In this document: piece by piece, positions 8,669 to 17,447 of the stretch
How the letters are laid out: each line of letters begins with the position of its first letter
How positions within the stretch are numbered: position 1 is the stretch's first letter
NCBI GenBank assembly: GCA_029240815.1
Contig: JARDZO010000012.1
Span: 1 to 37,716, forward strand
Source of the DNA: Brevibacillus sp.
Lineage (GTDB): Bacteria; Bacillota; Bacilli; Brevibacillales; Brevibacillaceae
Direction: 5' to 3'
DNA: 37,716 nucleotides
Position numbers and translations under genes: made by a program
Notes under the pieces: model-generated
What the model saw: the letters and a program-made list of their open reading frames with translations, nothing else
The model's database searches: none
Told to the model about the DNA's origin: nothing

Positions 8669-9628
8669 TTAGTTGTAGGTAATTTTGGGATCCAAGTACG
8701 AATAAACAATATCGGTCAGGATGTTTACGACTACGACTGTGACGGCCAAAATCAAGAAGGTACCTTGCAGGATCGGATAATCATGCTCCTTGACCGCTTC
8801 ATAGATCAGCCTGCCTAGCCCCGGGTACGCGAATACGGTTTCTGTCAGGATGGCACCACCGACGATTGCCCCCAGCTGCAGTCCCATCATGGTGACGGTG
8901 GAAAGCAAGGAATTGCGTACTGCATGGCGCCACAGCACGACTCGCTCTTTCAGTCCTTTTGCCCGGGCAGTCCGAATGTACTCCTCATTCAAGACATCTA
9001 TCGTGCTTGCTCGCATATAAAGTACGTAGCTAGCCAGATGAACGATCGTCAATGACACGACTGGCAACACCAGATGATGAGTCGCATCCCAGATGTAATC
9101 CCACCCCTCAACCCCGACTGTTACAGCTCCGCCAATAGGAAACCACGGGATTTTCAAGCCGAGGAAGTAGAGCAGGATGATCCCCAGCCACGGGATAAAC
9201 AAGGCGATACCCAAGATCGACAACGCATTAATCGCTTGGTCCAAAAATGAACCTTTGCGATAGGCTGCAATAACGCCCAACGGGATTCCGATCAATGTCG
9301 TGATGAGCATGGAGACCGACATCAATATCAAAGTCCATGGCAGACGCGACAGAATCACATCCATGACAGGGACCCTTTGCACAAAAGAAGTCCCCAGATC
9401 GAATTGAAAGAACAGCTGCTTCAGAAAAATGATGTACTGCGTAAACAGATCTTTATCCAAACCAAAATCCCTTAACAATTGCTGCCTGATTTCCTCGGGG
9501 ACGCGGTTATCCAGCATCATGGTCGTCGGATCGCCAGGCATTACGCGCAGGATTAAAAAAGTGGCAGTCACGGCAACCAGCACGGTAACGACGCCGCGCA
9601 GCAGTCGGGCAATCAGAAAATGCGTCAT
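8669..9628 (-). CDS. oppB: Peptide ABC transporter permease, OppB/DppB type
   Basis: About 319 residues and about six membrane helices. The N-terminal signature MTHFLIARLLRG and RVMPGDPT are typical of OppB/DppB. The EAA loop is RTARAKGLKERVVLWRHAVRN. I chose the ATG at 9628, eight bases after GGGAG; an upstream GTG at 9637 is in frame but overlaps the binding site. It forms the channel with OppC. Confidence 0.92.
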   Translation of the reverse strand: MTHFLIARLLRGVVTVLVAVTATFLILRVMPGDPTTMMLDNRVPEEIRQQLLRDFGLDKDLFTQYIIFLKQLFFQFDLGTSFVQRVPVMDVILSRLPWTLILMSVSMLITTLIGIPLGVIAAYRKGSFLDQAINALSILGIALFIPWLGIILLYFLGLKIPWFPIGGAVTVGVEGWDYIWDATHHLVLPVVSLTIVHLASYVLYMRASTIDVLNEEYIRTARAKGLKERVVLWRHAVRNSLLSTVTMMGLQLGAIVGGAILTETVFAYPGLGRLIYEAVKEHDYPILQGTFLILAVTVVVVNILTDIVYSYLDPKITYN

Positions 9629-9700
9629 GAGCGGCACTCCCTTACGAAGATCGCTCTTCCCAAGCGATCAAGGCAGAAACGGCTCGGGAAGATGTCTCGA

Positions 9701-11419
9701 TTACTTTTTATACACACCTACGAGAGAATTCGGATCGACCAAGCCCTGTAGATCGCCCGGGAATAGGGTGAAGCCTCCAAATTTATCTGCGTTATAGGCC
9801 AGGTTGAATTTTTGTACGTAGATCGGCACGACTGGGAACTCCTTGATGAATAACGCCTGGGCAGCTTTCACATCATCCATGGCTATTTGTTCGGTTTTTG
9901 CATATTTCGCGCCGTCCGACAAACGATCCATTTCCGTATTGGTGTACGTAGCCATGTTGTTCTTGGCCTTTGAATGGTAAAGATTGGAGAATGTCTCGCT
10001 TGGCTCGTCAAGTACGCCCCATTTTCCGATGTGCATTTGGAAATCTCGTTCGTTAAACACCTTCGCCACCAATGTGTTGTACTCGACCGGCTTCAAGACA
10101 AGCTTCACGCCAATATCTGAAGCGTTTTTCTCCAGAATTTTCGCAACCTTTTGGTGAAACACGTTGGCGCCGTCGTAGATGACTTCTGGCTCTACGTTTT
10201 TGCTTCCAAAGCTGCTTGGCGCATTCAAAATCCCGTCGCCATCGGTATCGCTGTATCCAGCAGTCTTCAAGATTTCTTTTGCTTTCGTAGCATCGTACGC
10301 AGGTGCTTTTGCGTCTGGATTGATCCAATCGGCATACAGCGGGGAAATCGGCGTGTCAATCTGCATTCCCGCCCCTTCCAGCGCCACATTGAGAATCGTG
10401 TTGCGATCTGTCGCCGTCGCCATCGCCTGACGGAAGTTCACGTCTTGCGTGGGAGACACACCTTTGGAATCATCCGTATTGAAGCTGTAGTACGCAAAGC
10501 CAAGGCTCGCTGTTTGCTCCACTTTGATGGACGGATTGGTTGCCAACAGCTTGGCAGCGGATGTCGGTAAATCGGAAGAGGTCACATCCACTTCTCCTTT
10601 TTGCAGCGCCAACGTCATCGTATTCGCGTCCGGGTAAATCTTGAAGATCACTTTATCCAAATAAGGCCGTCCACCTGGCGCAGCAAACCATTTGTCGATC
10701 GCAGCGAGTTCGAGATACTGCCCCTTTTCGTATGCCACCAGTTTGAATGGACCCGCCCCAACTGGTTCCTTGTTTTCAAACGATTTGGGGTCGTCCACCT
10801 TTTCCCAGATGTGCTTCGGAACGATCCTTACCCAGTAGCCAATCGCTCCTGAGAAAGCGGGATAAGGGCCTTTTAATGTGTACACTACTGTCCGTTTGTC
10901 AGGTGTTTCGACTTTAGCTACCTGATCGAAAATCTCTGCTGTCCATTGCAATTTTTTGTCGTGCAGCAGTTGCCCTGTAAATGCGACGTCTTCCGAGGTA
11001 ATCGGCTGACCGTCCTGCCAGTTCACTCCATCGCGAAGTTTAATGGTGACTGTAAGACCATCCTCTGACGTCGTGACGGATTCAGCCAGATACGGCTCCT
11101 TTTTGCCGCTCGGATTCATCTGCATCAAATGTGGATAAAGATTGTTTACTACCCAGCTACCCGGAGTCGTATTGGAGACGAGTGGATTTAAGGTATCTGG
11201 CCCAGATAGCGTTCCTACGACGAGAGTTCCTCCGACGGCTGGCTGACCGTTTGCTGGGGCAGGCTGAGACGTCGTCGCTGCCGGGGTGCTGGAACCGGAC
11301 GTAGTGGCTGCATTTTGGCTTCCATTGCTAGCCGGCTGTGATGAGCAAGCCGCCAGCATACTGGCAGACAGCAGGAGTGAGAGCATGACATTCTTTCTTT
11401 GCGTGGGCTTCACATTCAT
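9701..11419 (-). CDS. oppA: Peptide-binding lipoprotein, OppA/DppA family (SBP family 5)
   Basis: About 572 residues. A lipoprotein signal with lipobox LAAC (Cys25 from this start) is followed by a Ser/Ala/Pro/Gln linker and an SBP_bac_5 domain (LNPLVSNT near the start, WQDGQPITSEDV, VGAGPF). It is anchored outside the membrane and sets the substrate choice of the transporter. The ATG at 11419 is only two bases from AGGGGG; the GTG at 11413 has better spacing and gives a protein two residues shorter. Its place between oppF and oppB is unusual compared with oppABCDF. The ligand cannot be read from the sequence. Confidence 0.92.
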   Translation of the reverse strand: MNVKPTQRKNVMLSLLLSASMLAACSSQPASNGSQNAATTSGSSTPAATTSQPAPANGQPAVGGTLVVGTLSGPDTLNPLVSNTTPGSWVVNNLYPHLMQMNPSGKKEPYLAESVTTSEDGLTVTIKLRDGVNWQDGQPITSEDVAFTGQLLHDKKLQWTAEIFDQVAKVETPDKRTVVYTLKGPYPAFSGAIGYWVRIVPKHIWEKVDDPKSFENKEPVGAGPFKLVAYEKGQYLELAAIDKWFAAPGGRPYLDKVIFKIYPDANTMTLALQKGEVDVTSSDLPTSAAKLLATNPSIKVEQTASLGFAYYSFNTDDSKGVSPTQDVNFRQAMATATDRNTILNVALEGAGMQIDTPISPLYADWINPDAKAPAYDATKAKEILKTAGYSDTDGDGILNAPSSFGSKNVEPEVIYDGANVFHQKVAKILEKNASDIGVKLVLKPVEYNTLVAKVFNERDFQMHIGKWGVLDEPSETFSNLYHSKAKNNMATYTNTEMDRLSDGAKYAKTEQIAMDDVKAAQALFIKEFPVVPIYVQKFNLAYNADKFGGFTLFPGDLQGLVDPNSLVGVYKK

Positions 11420-11468
11420 TTCCCCCTGTACTCGTTTTGATTTGGTTGAAAAAGCATGTATGCTTGCT

Positions 11469-12440
11469 CTATTCGCTGTATAGATGACAGGCAACCATTC
11501 CCCCTTCGGCTGTCTGTTTCAAGGCAGGTCGCACTTGCCTGCATATGTCCAAACATGCCAGACACCGCGGGTGAAAACTGCATCCAGTCGGTGGATTGGA
11601 TGGGCTGGGAACATCACCAGTCAAAATGATTCGGTCTTTCTTTTGTTTCGGATCCGGACTAGGAACCGCAGAAAGCAAGGCCTGAGTATACGGATGAAGC
11701 GGTCGTGCAAACAAGTTCTTTTTCGAGCTGATTTCTACGACACGACCCAAGTACATCACCAGGATGCGATCACAAAAATGATTGACCACGCTTAAATCAT
11801 GAGAGATGAAAATATAGGTTAAGGCGAACTTCTGTTGCATATCTTTGAGCAGATTCAGCACCTGTGATTGAATAGAAACGTCCAGAGCAGAGACTGGCTC
11901 GTCAGCGATAATCAGTTCGGGATTGAGCATCAGGGCTCGTGCCATGCCAATGCGTTGTCGCTGTCCTCCGCTAAACTCGTGCGGAAATCGATGAATCGCT
12001 TGCTCTCCCAGACCGACAACGTGCAGAAGCTCCAGAACCTTTTCGCGCCATTCTTTCTTGGTAGACACGTTGTAGTTGGCCAGTGGCTCCTCTAGGATCT
12101 GACCAACTGTCAGCCGGGGATTCAGCGAGGAGTACGGGTCTTGGAAAACCATCTGCAATTCCTTCCGAAGCTCTCGCATCTCTTCTTTTTGTGTTTGCAG
12201 GATGTTTTGTCCCTTGTAGATCACTTCGCCTTCTGTCGCTTCCAATAACCGGATTAAGAGTCTGCCAGTCGTGGATTTCCCACAGCCTGATTCGCCGACG
12301 ATGCCCAAGGTTTCTCCTTTGAAGACTTGAAAGGATAAATCATCCACGGCCTTCACATGTGCAGTCGTACGGCGCAACAAACCTTTCTTCATAGGAAAGT
12401 ACTTTTTTAACCCTTTTGCTTCTAGCAATATCTCACTCAT
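11469..12440 (-). CDS. oppF: Peptide ABC transporter ATPase, OppF/DppF type
   Basis: About 323 residues. Walker A GESGCGKST, signature LSGG-like FSGGQRQR, Walker B LIIADEP, then the C-terminal oligopeptide-transport domain with clustered Cys (CSFHPRCLACLDIC) that in relatives can hold an iron-sulfur cluster. The ATG at 12440 overlaps the oppD stop in an ATGA, which fixes the start and shows translational coupling. Confidence 0.93.
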   Translation of the reverse strand: MSEILLEAKGLKKYFPMKKGLLRRTTAHVKAVDDLSFQVFKGETLGIVGESGCGKSTTGRLLIRLLEATEGEVIYKGQNILQTQKEEMRELRKELQMVFQDPYSSLNPRLTVGQILEEPLANYNVSTKKEWREKVLELLHVVGLGEQAIHRFPHEFSGGQRQRIGMARALMLNPELIIADEPVSALDVSIQSQVLNLLKDMQQKFALTYIFISHDLSVVNHFCDRILVMYLGRVVEISSKKNLFARPLHPYTQALLSAVPSPDPKQKKDRIILTGDVPSPSNPPTGCSFHPRCLACLDICRQVRPALKQTAEGGMVACHLYSE

Positions 12441-13432
12441 ACAGACACCCCACTTGCATTTGGATATAACCAGCAGCGGCATCTGACATGCTCGGCCAAG
12501 TCAATGAGTGGAGGCAATTCTCTCACACAGCGCTCTGTCACTTCAGAACAGCGAGAAGCAAATCTGCATCCCATAGGCATTTCGGATAACTGGGGAACCG
12601 TTCCCTCGATAGTATGTAAGCGTTCGTTTGAATCCCCAATTTTAGGAGTTGATGCGATCAAGCCCTTTGTGTAAGGGTGGTTGGGGGTTTCAAAAAGCGT
12701 GAGGACAGGAGCTTCTTCCACGATCTGCCCCGCGTACATGACGATGACCCGATCACATACCTCTGCGACAACCCCCAGATCATGCGTAATGAGCAAAATC
12801 GCCATGTCAAACTGTTGCTGCAGTTTTTTCATCAACTCCAGAATTTGCGCCTGGATCGTGACGTCCAAGGCTGTTGTTGGCTCATCAGCGATCAGGATGT
12901 CCGGATTGCAGGCAAGTCCCATGGCGATCATCACCCGCTGCCGCATCCCGCCTGACAGCTGGTGTGGATATTCATCAATGACCTCTTGGGGTCTTGGAAT
13001 ACCCACTGTTGTGAGCATGTCGATCGCTTTTTTTCTCGCTTCAGATTTGCTCATTGTCATATGCTCTCTCAGCAGTTCGATTAATTGAAAGCCAATGGTA
13101 TACACAGGATTCAAGGAAGACATCGGTTCTTGAAAAATCATCGACATCTCTTTTCCTCGTTTTTTCCGATACGCCTCTCGACTGATTGATAGTAGATTGG
13201 TTCCCCGCAGGCGTATTTCTCCCTCGCAGACACTGGCGTTCTCCGGCAAGAGTCCCATGATGGACAATGCCGTCATACTTTTACCGCAACCGGACTCTCC
13301 GACGATTCCCACCGTCTCGCCGCTATCGATGTGAAAATCGATTCCTTCGATGATGGCGTACTCTTTTTTCTCCATCTTGATACGGGTTTTTACTTGAGTG
13401 ACTTCCAGCACGGTTGGTTTGTCTCGAGACAT
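12437..13432 (-). CDS. oppD: Peptide ABC transporter ATPase, OppD/DppD type
   Basis: 331 residues, first gene of the ten-gene operon. Walker A GESGCGKS, signature LSGGMRQR, Walker B ILIADEP, and a C-terminal domain with CRFASRCSEVTERC. ATG at 13432 with GAGGGGGG seven bases upstream. It works as a heterodimer with OppF. A sigma-54 promoter lies about 50 bases upstream. Confidence 0.93.
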   Translation of the reverse strand: MSRDKPTVLEVTQVKTRIKMEKKEYAIIEGIDFHIDSGETVGIVGESGCGKSMTALSIMGLLPENASVCEGEIRLRGTNLLSISREAYRKKRGKEMSMIFQEPMSSLNPVYTIGFQLIELLREHMTMSKSEARKKAIDMLTTVGIPRPQEVIDEYPHQLSGGMRQRVMIAMGLACNPDILIADEPTTALDVTIQAQILELMKKLQQQFDMAILLITHDLGVVAEVCDRVIVMYAGQIVEEAPVLTLFETPNHPYTKGLIASTPKIGDSNERLHTIEGTVPQLSEMPMGCRFASRCSEVTERCVRELPPLIDLAEHVRCRCWLYPNASGVSV

Positions 13433-13480
13433 GATTTCCCCCCTCGAATCGTCATCATCGTCTTGATGCCAGGAATAAGT

Positions 13481-13496
13481 AGCAAGGACTATGCCA
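13481..13496 (-). promoter_or_regulatory. Sigma-54 (-24/-12) promoter of the opp-peptidase operon
   Basis: Minus strand TGGCATAGTCCTTGCT. The GG and GC dinucleotides are exactly 12 bases apart, as in TGGCACRNNNNTTGCW. The predicted start is near 13470, leaving a leader of about 40 bases before oppD. The linked sigma-54 activator gene supports it. Confidence 0.85.
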
Positions 13497-13524
13497 TAGC
13501 AGAAAATACAGAAAAATCCCGCAA

Positions 13525-13545
13525 ATCCCCCTCGTAACGGGGGAT
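13525..13545. repeat. Inverted repeat upstream of the opp promoter
   Basis: ATCCCCC, seven bases, GGGGGAT: perfect seven-base arms centred about 65 bases upstream of the predicted start. It could be a protein site or an RNA hairpin; no T run follows on either strand. Confidence 0.5.
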
Positions 13546-13590
13546 GTTTGTTTATTCTCGAATCATTAGGTTCCTATGGGACTGCTTTGT

Positions 13591-13610
13591 TGACCCCAAG
13601 TGACCCTAAG
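13591..13610 (-). promoter_or_regulatory. Candidate upstream activating sequence, opp operon
   Basis: A tandem direct repeat of two 10-mers, TGACCCCAAG and TGACCCTAAG on the plus strand (CTTAGGGTCA and CTTGGGGTCA in gene direction), about 130 bases upstream of the predicted start. The core CTTAGGGT recurs before the other two sigma-54 promoters. Confidence 0.5.
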
Positions 13611-13640
13611 CGCTTGTACGTTTGAACGCTAACGCAAAAA

Positions 13641-13686
13641 AGAAAAAAGCTGCCCTCAGCAGATGACCTGCTGAATGGAACAGCTT
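13641..13686 (-). terminator. Terminator of the M20-M28 operon
   Basis: Minus strand AAGCTG ... CAGCAG-GTCAT-CTGCTG ... CAGCTT followed by a T-rich run. It separates the M20-M28 operon from the opp operon promoter. Confidence 0.75.
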
Positions 13687-13699
13687 CCCTTTCTTCTTT

Positions 13700-15442
13700 T
13701 CATGGGTTCAAAAGTCGTAACGTCTCTTGCACAAGACGATCTGCCTGCTTTAACGCATAATTGACCTCATTTCGTTTTCTCTGGAGAGATGTAAGCAAAA
13801 AGTAGTACTCCTGCTGCTCCGGAGTGGTCTGCACCAACAAATCAATGTCAGAGAATTTTGGAACGGCAGGCTGCTTCAAGGCTAAATCATGTTCAAAATT
13901 GCTGCCCTTTACGTAATTAAGCGGCACCAAGTAACTCGACAGCTCCAACAGGCATCGATTTATGGAGGTAAGCTTTGCATCCTCGGTAACGTTCCCCATT
14001 ACGTCCTGCAGTGTAACCAAACTCGTTTTTACTTTTTCGATACGCTCAAGCGTCGACGACAAATCAAAACGATTCCCCGCCTTTTCTTGCCAATCCAGAA
14101 CACTTTGTTCCATATCGAGAATCGCTTCCGACTGATCAATCGGATAAATCGGACTCGTCAACGAACGCAAAACGATCGATAAATAGATCTTGCAATCTCG
14201 TTCCAAAAGCTCAGGATCGATCTTGTCGATGGTATCTTCTGTCGTATGCCACCACCAGCCAAACCCTCCTGATTTACCGGACCCGAACAGCTGCCTAAAG
14301 GCTTTTGCAGCAGGATCCTGAGATGGCTCTTGCTCGGACAAGCCCATGAAAAGGGATGGCGTTCCCGTCCCCCAAAACGATTGATCTCCGGAACGTCCAA
14401 AGCGCGAACCTGTAAATTCTTGGTCGATGACCTGGCTGATGACATCGTTTGCGAGCCTTCTCGTTTCCTTCATCGTGTTGGCTTCTGTAAGAACAGTTGA
14501 ATCCTTCGCACCTACGGAATCTACATTCAAATGGAGCAAGCAATTCTCCCGTAAATCTTCCCAATGCGTATCGCAATACCAAGCGGAGCCTGCATAGCGG
14601 CCGTGTGAATGACCCGACCAAAAAGCGAGACGCAGGGATCGTTTTAAATGACTGCGCTGTTGTGTGAGTATTCGGGCTACCTCTAGCATGACAGCATTAG
14701 CTGTACCGTTATCCATCGCCCCATAGTGCCACGAATCGATGTGACCACTAAACAGGACGAATTTATCCGGTTCTGCTTGACCTTTGATTTCCGCAATTAA
14801 CGTGGGGATGGTGCGAATTCCCGTTTCCACCTCGGTTGAGATAGAGCACTGATTCTGTCCTTTTACCAGGTAGTTCTTGATCGTTTCACCCGTTTCTATT
14901 GTGACTGAAACGACCGGAATGCTGGGCAGCAGCCCTTTGTTTTCAAGTGTCGGCGTTCCCCAGACGGTAGAGACAATCATTTCATGGGTGTGGGTGGCAT
15001 TGATGAAAACGGCACCGATCGCCCCTTGTTCCTCTGCTGTTTTTACGGCAATCGGAGTGGCCAATCCATCCAATAGCACAATCTTGCCCACGACCTGCAA
15101 GCCTTGGTAATCCTGTGCCGTACCAGTAGCGGCATACACCAGCTCCGCTTGCAGATGATTGACAGATTGCCCCATCGAATGCGTGATGGAGGGAATCGCC
15201 TGATCTGCTACGGTAACGAGCGACCTCACAGGCAAACTGATGTACGCTTGATGCAGAAGAAGCTCAGTCTCCACACCCATTTCTTCCAGCATTTGCTTCA
15301 CATAGTGGAAAGCACGCAGCTCTTCTTCCGATCCAGACAGACGCACCTCTTTGGAGATCGTCTGGGTATACTCCATCAATTTTGTTTTGGACACTTGCTG
15401 CAACAGGTGTTCTTCTGGAATGAGCGTCTGCCAGTGGTTCAT
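13700..15442 (-). CDS. M28-family peptidase homologue with PA domain, Glu-Glu pair missing
   Basis: About 580 residues from the ATG at 15442 (AAAGAGG eight bases upstream). An upstream TTG at 15502 overlaps the M20 gene but has no binding site. The architecture matches the two paralogues in the opp operon but the sequence is more distant. Metal-site residues SGHIDSW (H234, D236), MDNGT (D244), NVDSVG (D308) and WWWHTTED are kept, while the Glu-Glu position is again SGHSHGRYAGS (H278, S279). Three divergent copies sharing the change argues for a conserved alternative chemistry. It probably pairs with the canonical M20 enzyme encoded just upstream. No signal peptide is seen. Confidence 0.85.
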   Translation of the reverse strand: MNHWQTLIPEEHLLQQVSKTKLMEYTQTISKEVRLSGSEEELRAFHYVKQMLEEMGVETELLLHQAYISLPVRSLVTVADQAIPSITHSMGQSVNHLQAELVYAATGTAQDYQGLQVVGKIVLLDGLATPIAVKTAEEQGAIGAVFINATHTHEMIVSTVWGTPTLENKGLLPSIPVVSVTIETGETIKNYLVKGQNQCSISTEVETGIRTIPTLIAEIKGQAEPDKFVLFSGHIDSWHYGAMDNGTANAVMLEVARILTQQRSHLKRSLRLAFWSGHSHGRYAGSAWYCDTHWEDLRENCLLHLNVDSVGAKDSTVLTEANTMKETRRLANDVISQVIDQEFTGSRFGRSGDQSFWGTGTPSLFMGLSEQEPSQDPAAKAFRQLFGSGKSGGFGWWWHTTEDTIDKIDPELLERDCKIYLSIVLRSLTSPIYPIDQSEAILDMEQSVLDWQEKAGNRFDLSSTLERIEKVKTSLVTLQDVMGNVTEDAKLTSINRCLLELSSYLVPLNYVKGSNFEHDLALKQPAVPKFSDIDLLVQTTPEQQEYYFLLTSLQRKRNEVNYALKQADRLVQETLRLLNP

Positions 15443-15491
15443 GTCATGATCCTCTTTCCTATTCGTATTTTTTGAGACAGCATGCTCTCGC

Positions 15492-16733
15492 TTAACAGAC
15501 AATATTTTTGGCGAGGACAGTCAATATTTTCGTCGTTTGGATCAAGTCCTCAATCTCCATGCACTCGTTAAACCCATGGATGTTATTCTCGCTGGTGCCA
15601 GGTCCATAATTGATACCAGGAATTCCATTTTGGATGAACCACCTCGTATCCGCTTGCGCCAATACCCCGACTACCGGCAGTGTGTGGGCGGTGACTTCCT
15701 GCACGGCTTGCTGTAGCTCGGAAATAAGGGGAGAGTCTTCTTTCGTAATCGTAGGGTCTGTCTGAAAGTCAGTAATTCGAGTCAGATTGACTTTGAACGC
15801 GGGATCTTCTTGTTCCAGAGCCTCCAGCAGGGACTCAACACGGCTGTAAATCTGATCGAGGCTATGCTCGGGTATGACGCGAAAATCGACTTCAATTTCA
15901 CACGCAGCTGGTACCACATTGACTTTTGTCCCACCTTGGATGGTTCCGATGTTAACAGTGGTGTACTTCATCCCTGGAATGGAAGAAGGTTCTTGCTCCA
16001 GCTCTTTTTGCAACGCTTCCAGGGCGCAAACGACTTTGGCCATCTTCTCCACGGCGTTCAGGCCTTTCCATTTATAACCAGCATGGGCCGGAATCCCATC
16101 CGTGGTGATTTTCAATTGCAGGACCCCTGCCATCGCCCGAACGATGTGATTGCTGTAGCCCTCTACAATCACCATATCTCCATGAACATGCCCATTTTGG
16201 TTGATGTAGCCTGCGCCCAGGATTCCCCCTGTTTCTTCATCACACGTGGCAGCAATCATCACATCGCCTTTTCGCGTGAGGGAAGTACGCGCCAACGCCA
16301 CTGCTGCCATGATGTAAGCGCTTAATCTTCCTTTGGAATCGGTTGCCCCTCTCCCATAGATTCGCCCATTGTCGATCGTCCCTGAAAATGGTGGATAGTC
16401 CCACTGCTCCGGATCTCCAGCAGGTACCGTATCGAGATGGGAATTGAAAATGAGATTTCTTCCCCCGCCAGATCCTCGCAAGGTCGCAATGACATTTATG
16501 CGTGGTGTTGGCAATCCTGCCGCTCTCGTCATTTCGTCGGGAACAGAGATAACTTGAACATCAAAACCAAGTTCTGTTAATGCTTCCTGTAGGAACGTAC
16601 TTATTTCGATGTAGTTGCCTGGCGGATTTTCACTTGGGATTTGAATGAGGCGTTGGAGAAATCCAATGATCTGTGGCCTCATCTCCTCGACCACCTGGAA
16701 TAGCTGTTGTTTTTGCGTATTGGTATCATTCAT
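15492..16733 (-). CDS. M20 deacylase/peptidase, ArgE/DapE family
   Basis: 413 residues. Standard metal site: SHLDTVP (H99, D101), GRGATDSKG (D132), CDEETGG (E166, E167) and a C-terminal His region (NNIHGFNE). This family hydrolyses N-acyl amino acids, succinyl-diaminopimelate or related amides in the cytosol. Unlike the other M20 protein of the cluster, its active site looks intact. ATG at 16733 after GAGGAGGGG. First gene of a two-gene operon with an M28 protein, under its own sigma-54 promoter. It could remove an acyl group from the imported compound; the substrate is unknown. Confidence 0.9.
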   Translation of the reverse strand: MNDTNTQKQQLFQVVEEMRPQIIGFLQRLIQIPSENPPGNYIEISTFLQEALTELGFDVQVISVPDEMTRAAGLPTPRINVIATLRGSGGGRNLIFNSHLDTVPAGDPEQWDYPPFSGTIDNGRIYGRGATDSKGRLSAYIMAAVALARTSLTRKGDVMIAATCDEETGGILGAGYINQNGHVHGDMVIVEGYSNHIVRAMAGVLQLKITTDGIPAHAGYKWKGLNAVEKMAKVVCALEALQKELEQEPSSIPGMKYTTVNIGTIQGGTKVNVVPAACEIEVDFRVIPEHSLDQIYSRVESLLEALEQEDPAFKVNLTRITDFQTDPTITKEDSPLISELQQAVQEVTAHTLPVVGVLAQADTRWFIQNGIPGINYGPGTSENNIHGFNECMEIEDLIQTTKILTVLAKNIVC

Positions 16734-16761
16734 GAGTTACCCCTCCTCGAAGATGTGTAAT

Positions 16762-16777
16762 TGCAAAGTCTATGCCA
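16762..16777 (-). promoter_or_regulatory. Sigma-54 promoter of the M20-M28 operon
   Basis: Minus strand TGGCATAGACTTTGCA, a very good match with GG and GC 12 bases apart and ten of the first eleven bases identical to the opp promoter. It is 29 bases upstream of the M20 start codon. Confidence 0.85.
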
Positions 16778-16812
16778 ATCAAATCACAGGTAAATGCGCC
16801 TGATTTCTAGTC

Positions 16813-16843
16813 CTTGGAGGGGTATTGTGTTGTCTTAGGGTGT
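16813..16843 (+). promoter_or_regulatory. Candidate upstream activating sequence, M20-M28 operon
   Basis: CTTAGGGTGT at 16834-16843, and a weaker CTTGGAGGGGT at 16813-16823, about two helical turns apart. The orientation is opposite to that at the other two promoters. It lies between the nitroreductase stop and the sigma-54 promoter. Confidence 0.4.
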
Positions 16844-16853
16844 TTGCGATAAC

Positions 16854-17435
16854 CTAATCATAATAAGGAACGTTATATTCATTACGATGAGTAACCCACT
16901 TCAAGGGCAACCTGCTTTTTGGGGAAGCATTTTCCTCTGAATAGCCGATGGGCACCAGACCAATGATCCGCACGTCGTCTGGAATACGGAGGGTTTCTTT
17001 GATCGCCTGTTCATTTATCCCGCCTACCCAGCAACCCGACAATCCCAGTGCTGTCGCGGTCAACAGGATGTTTTGGACAGCAGCTGCCGAGTCGATCAAA
17101 GCCCACTCCCGCCCTGCTGGTCCGTATCGGGCAACGGTCCGTTTCACATTGGTGCAAGCCACGATGACTACCGCAGCATCTGCAATCCAATATTGATAAT
17201 TCATGCCTTTGGAAAAATAACCGCTAAAGGTCGATTTCACAATCTCTTGTTTCTTAGCTGGATCGTCAATGACAATAAACTCCCACGGTTGCATATTCCC
17301 GCTCGAAGGCGCTCTCGTTCCTGCCAGTAAGAGCTGCTCCACCATATCGGCGGCAATAGGCTGTCTGGTAAACTTTCGCTTGCTGACACGTTGAAAAATA
17401 GCGGGGATAGCATAGTTGGATTCTGTCGACACCAT
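16854..17435 (-). CDS. Nitroreductase-family flavoprotein
   Basis: 193 residues from the ATG at 17435, which is five bases after a near-perfect Shine-Dalgarno sequence (AAAGGAGG). Motifs typical of FMN nitroreductases: RVSKRKFT near the start, RAPSSGNMQPWEFIV (FMN phosphate region) and GLSGCWVGG. These enzymes reduce nitro groups, quinones or flavins with NAD(P)H as dimers. It follows a second nitroreductase after six bases. Its presence in a peptidase cluster suggests a redox step on the substrate, but it might be unrelated to the sigma-54 operons because no sigma-54 promoter precedes the pair. Confidence 0.88.
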   Translation of the reverse strand: MVSTESNYAIPAIFQRVSKRKFTRQPIAADMVEQLLLAGTRAPSSGNMQPWEFIVIDDPAKKQEIVKSTFSGYFSKGMNYQYWIADAAVVIVACTNVKRTVARYGPAGREWALIDSAAAVQNILLTATALGLSGCWVGGINEQAIKETLRIPDDVRIIGLVPIGYSEENASPKSRLPLKWVTHRNEYNVPYYD

Positions 17436-17447
17436 GATCACCTCCTT

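Noticed and set aside
16780..16812. Possible terminator after the first nitroreductase (CAGG ... CCTG)
   Set aside because: The stem is short and bulged and no T run follows at the right place.
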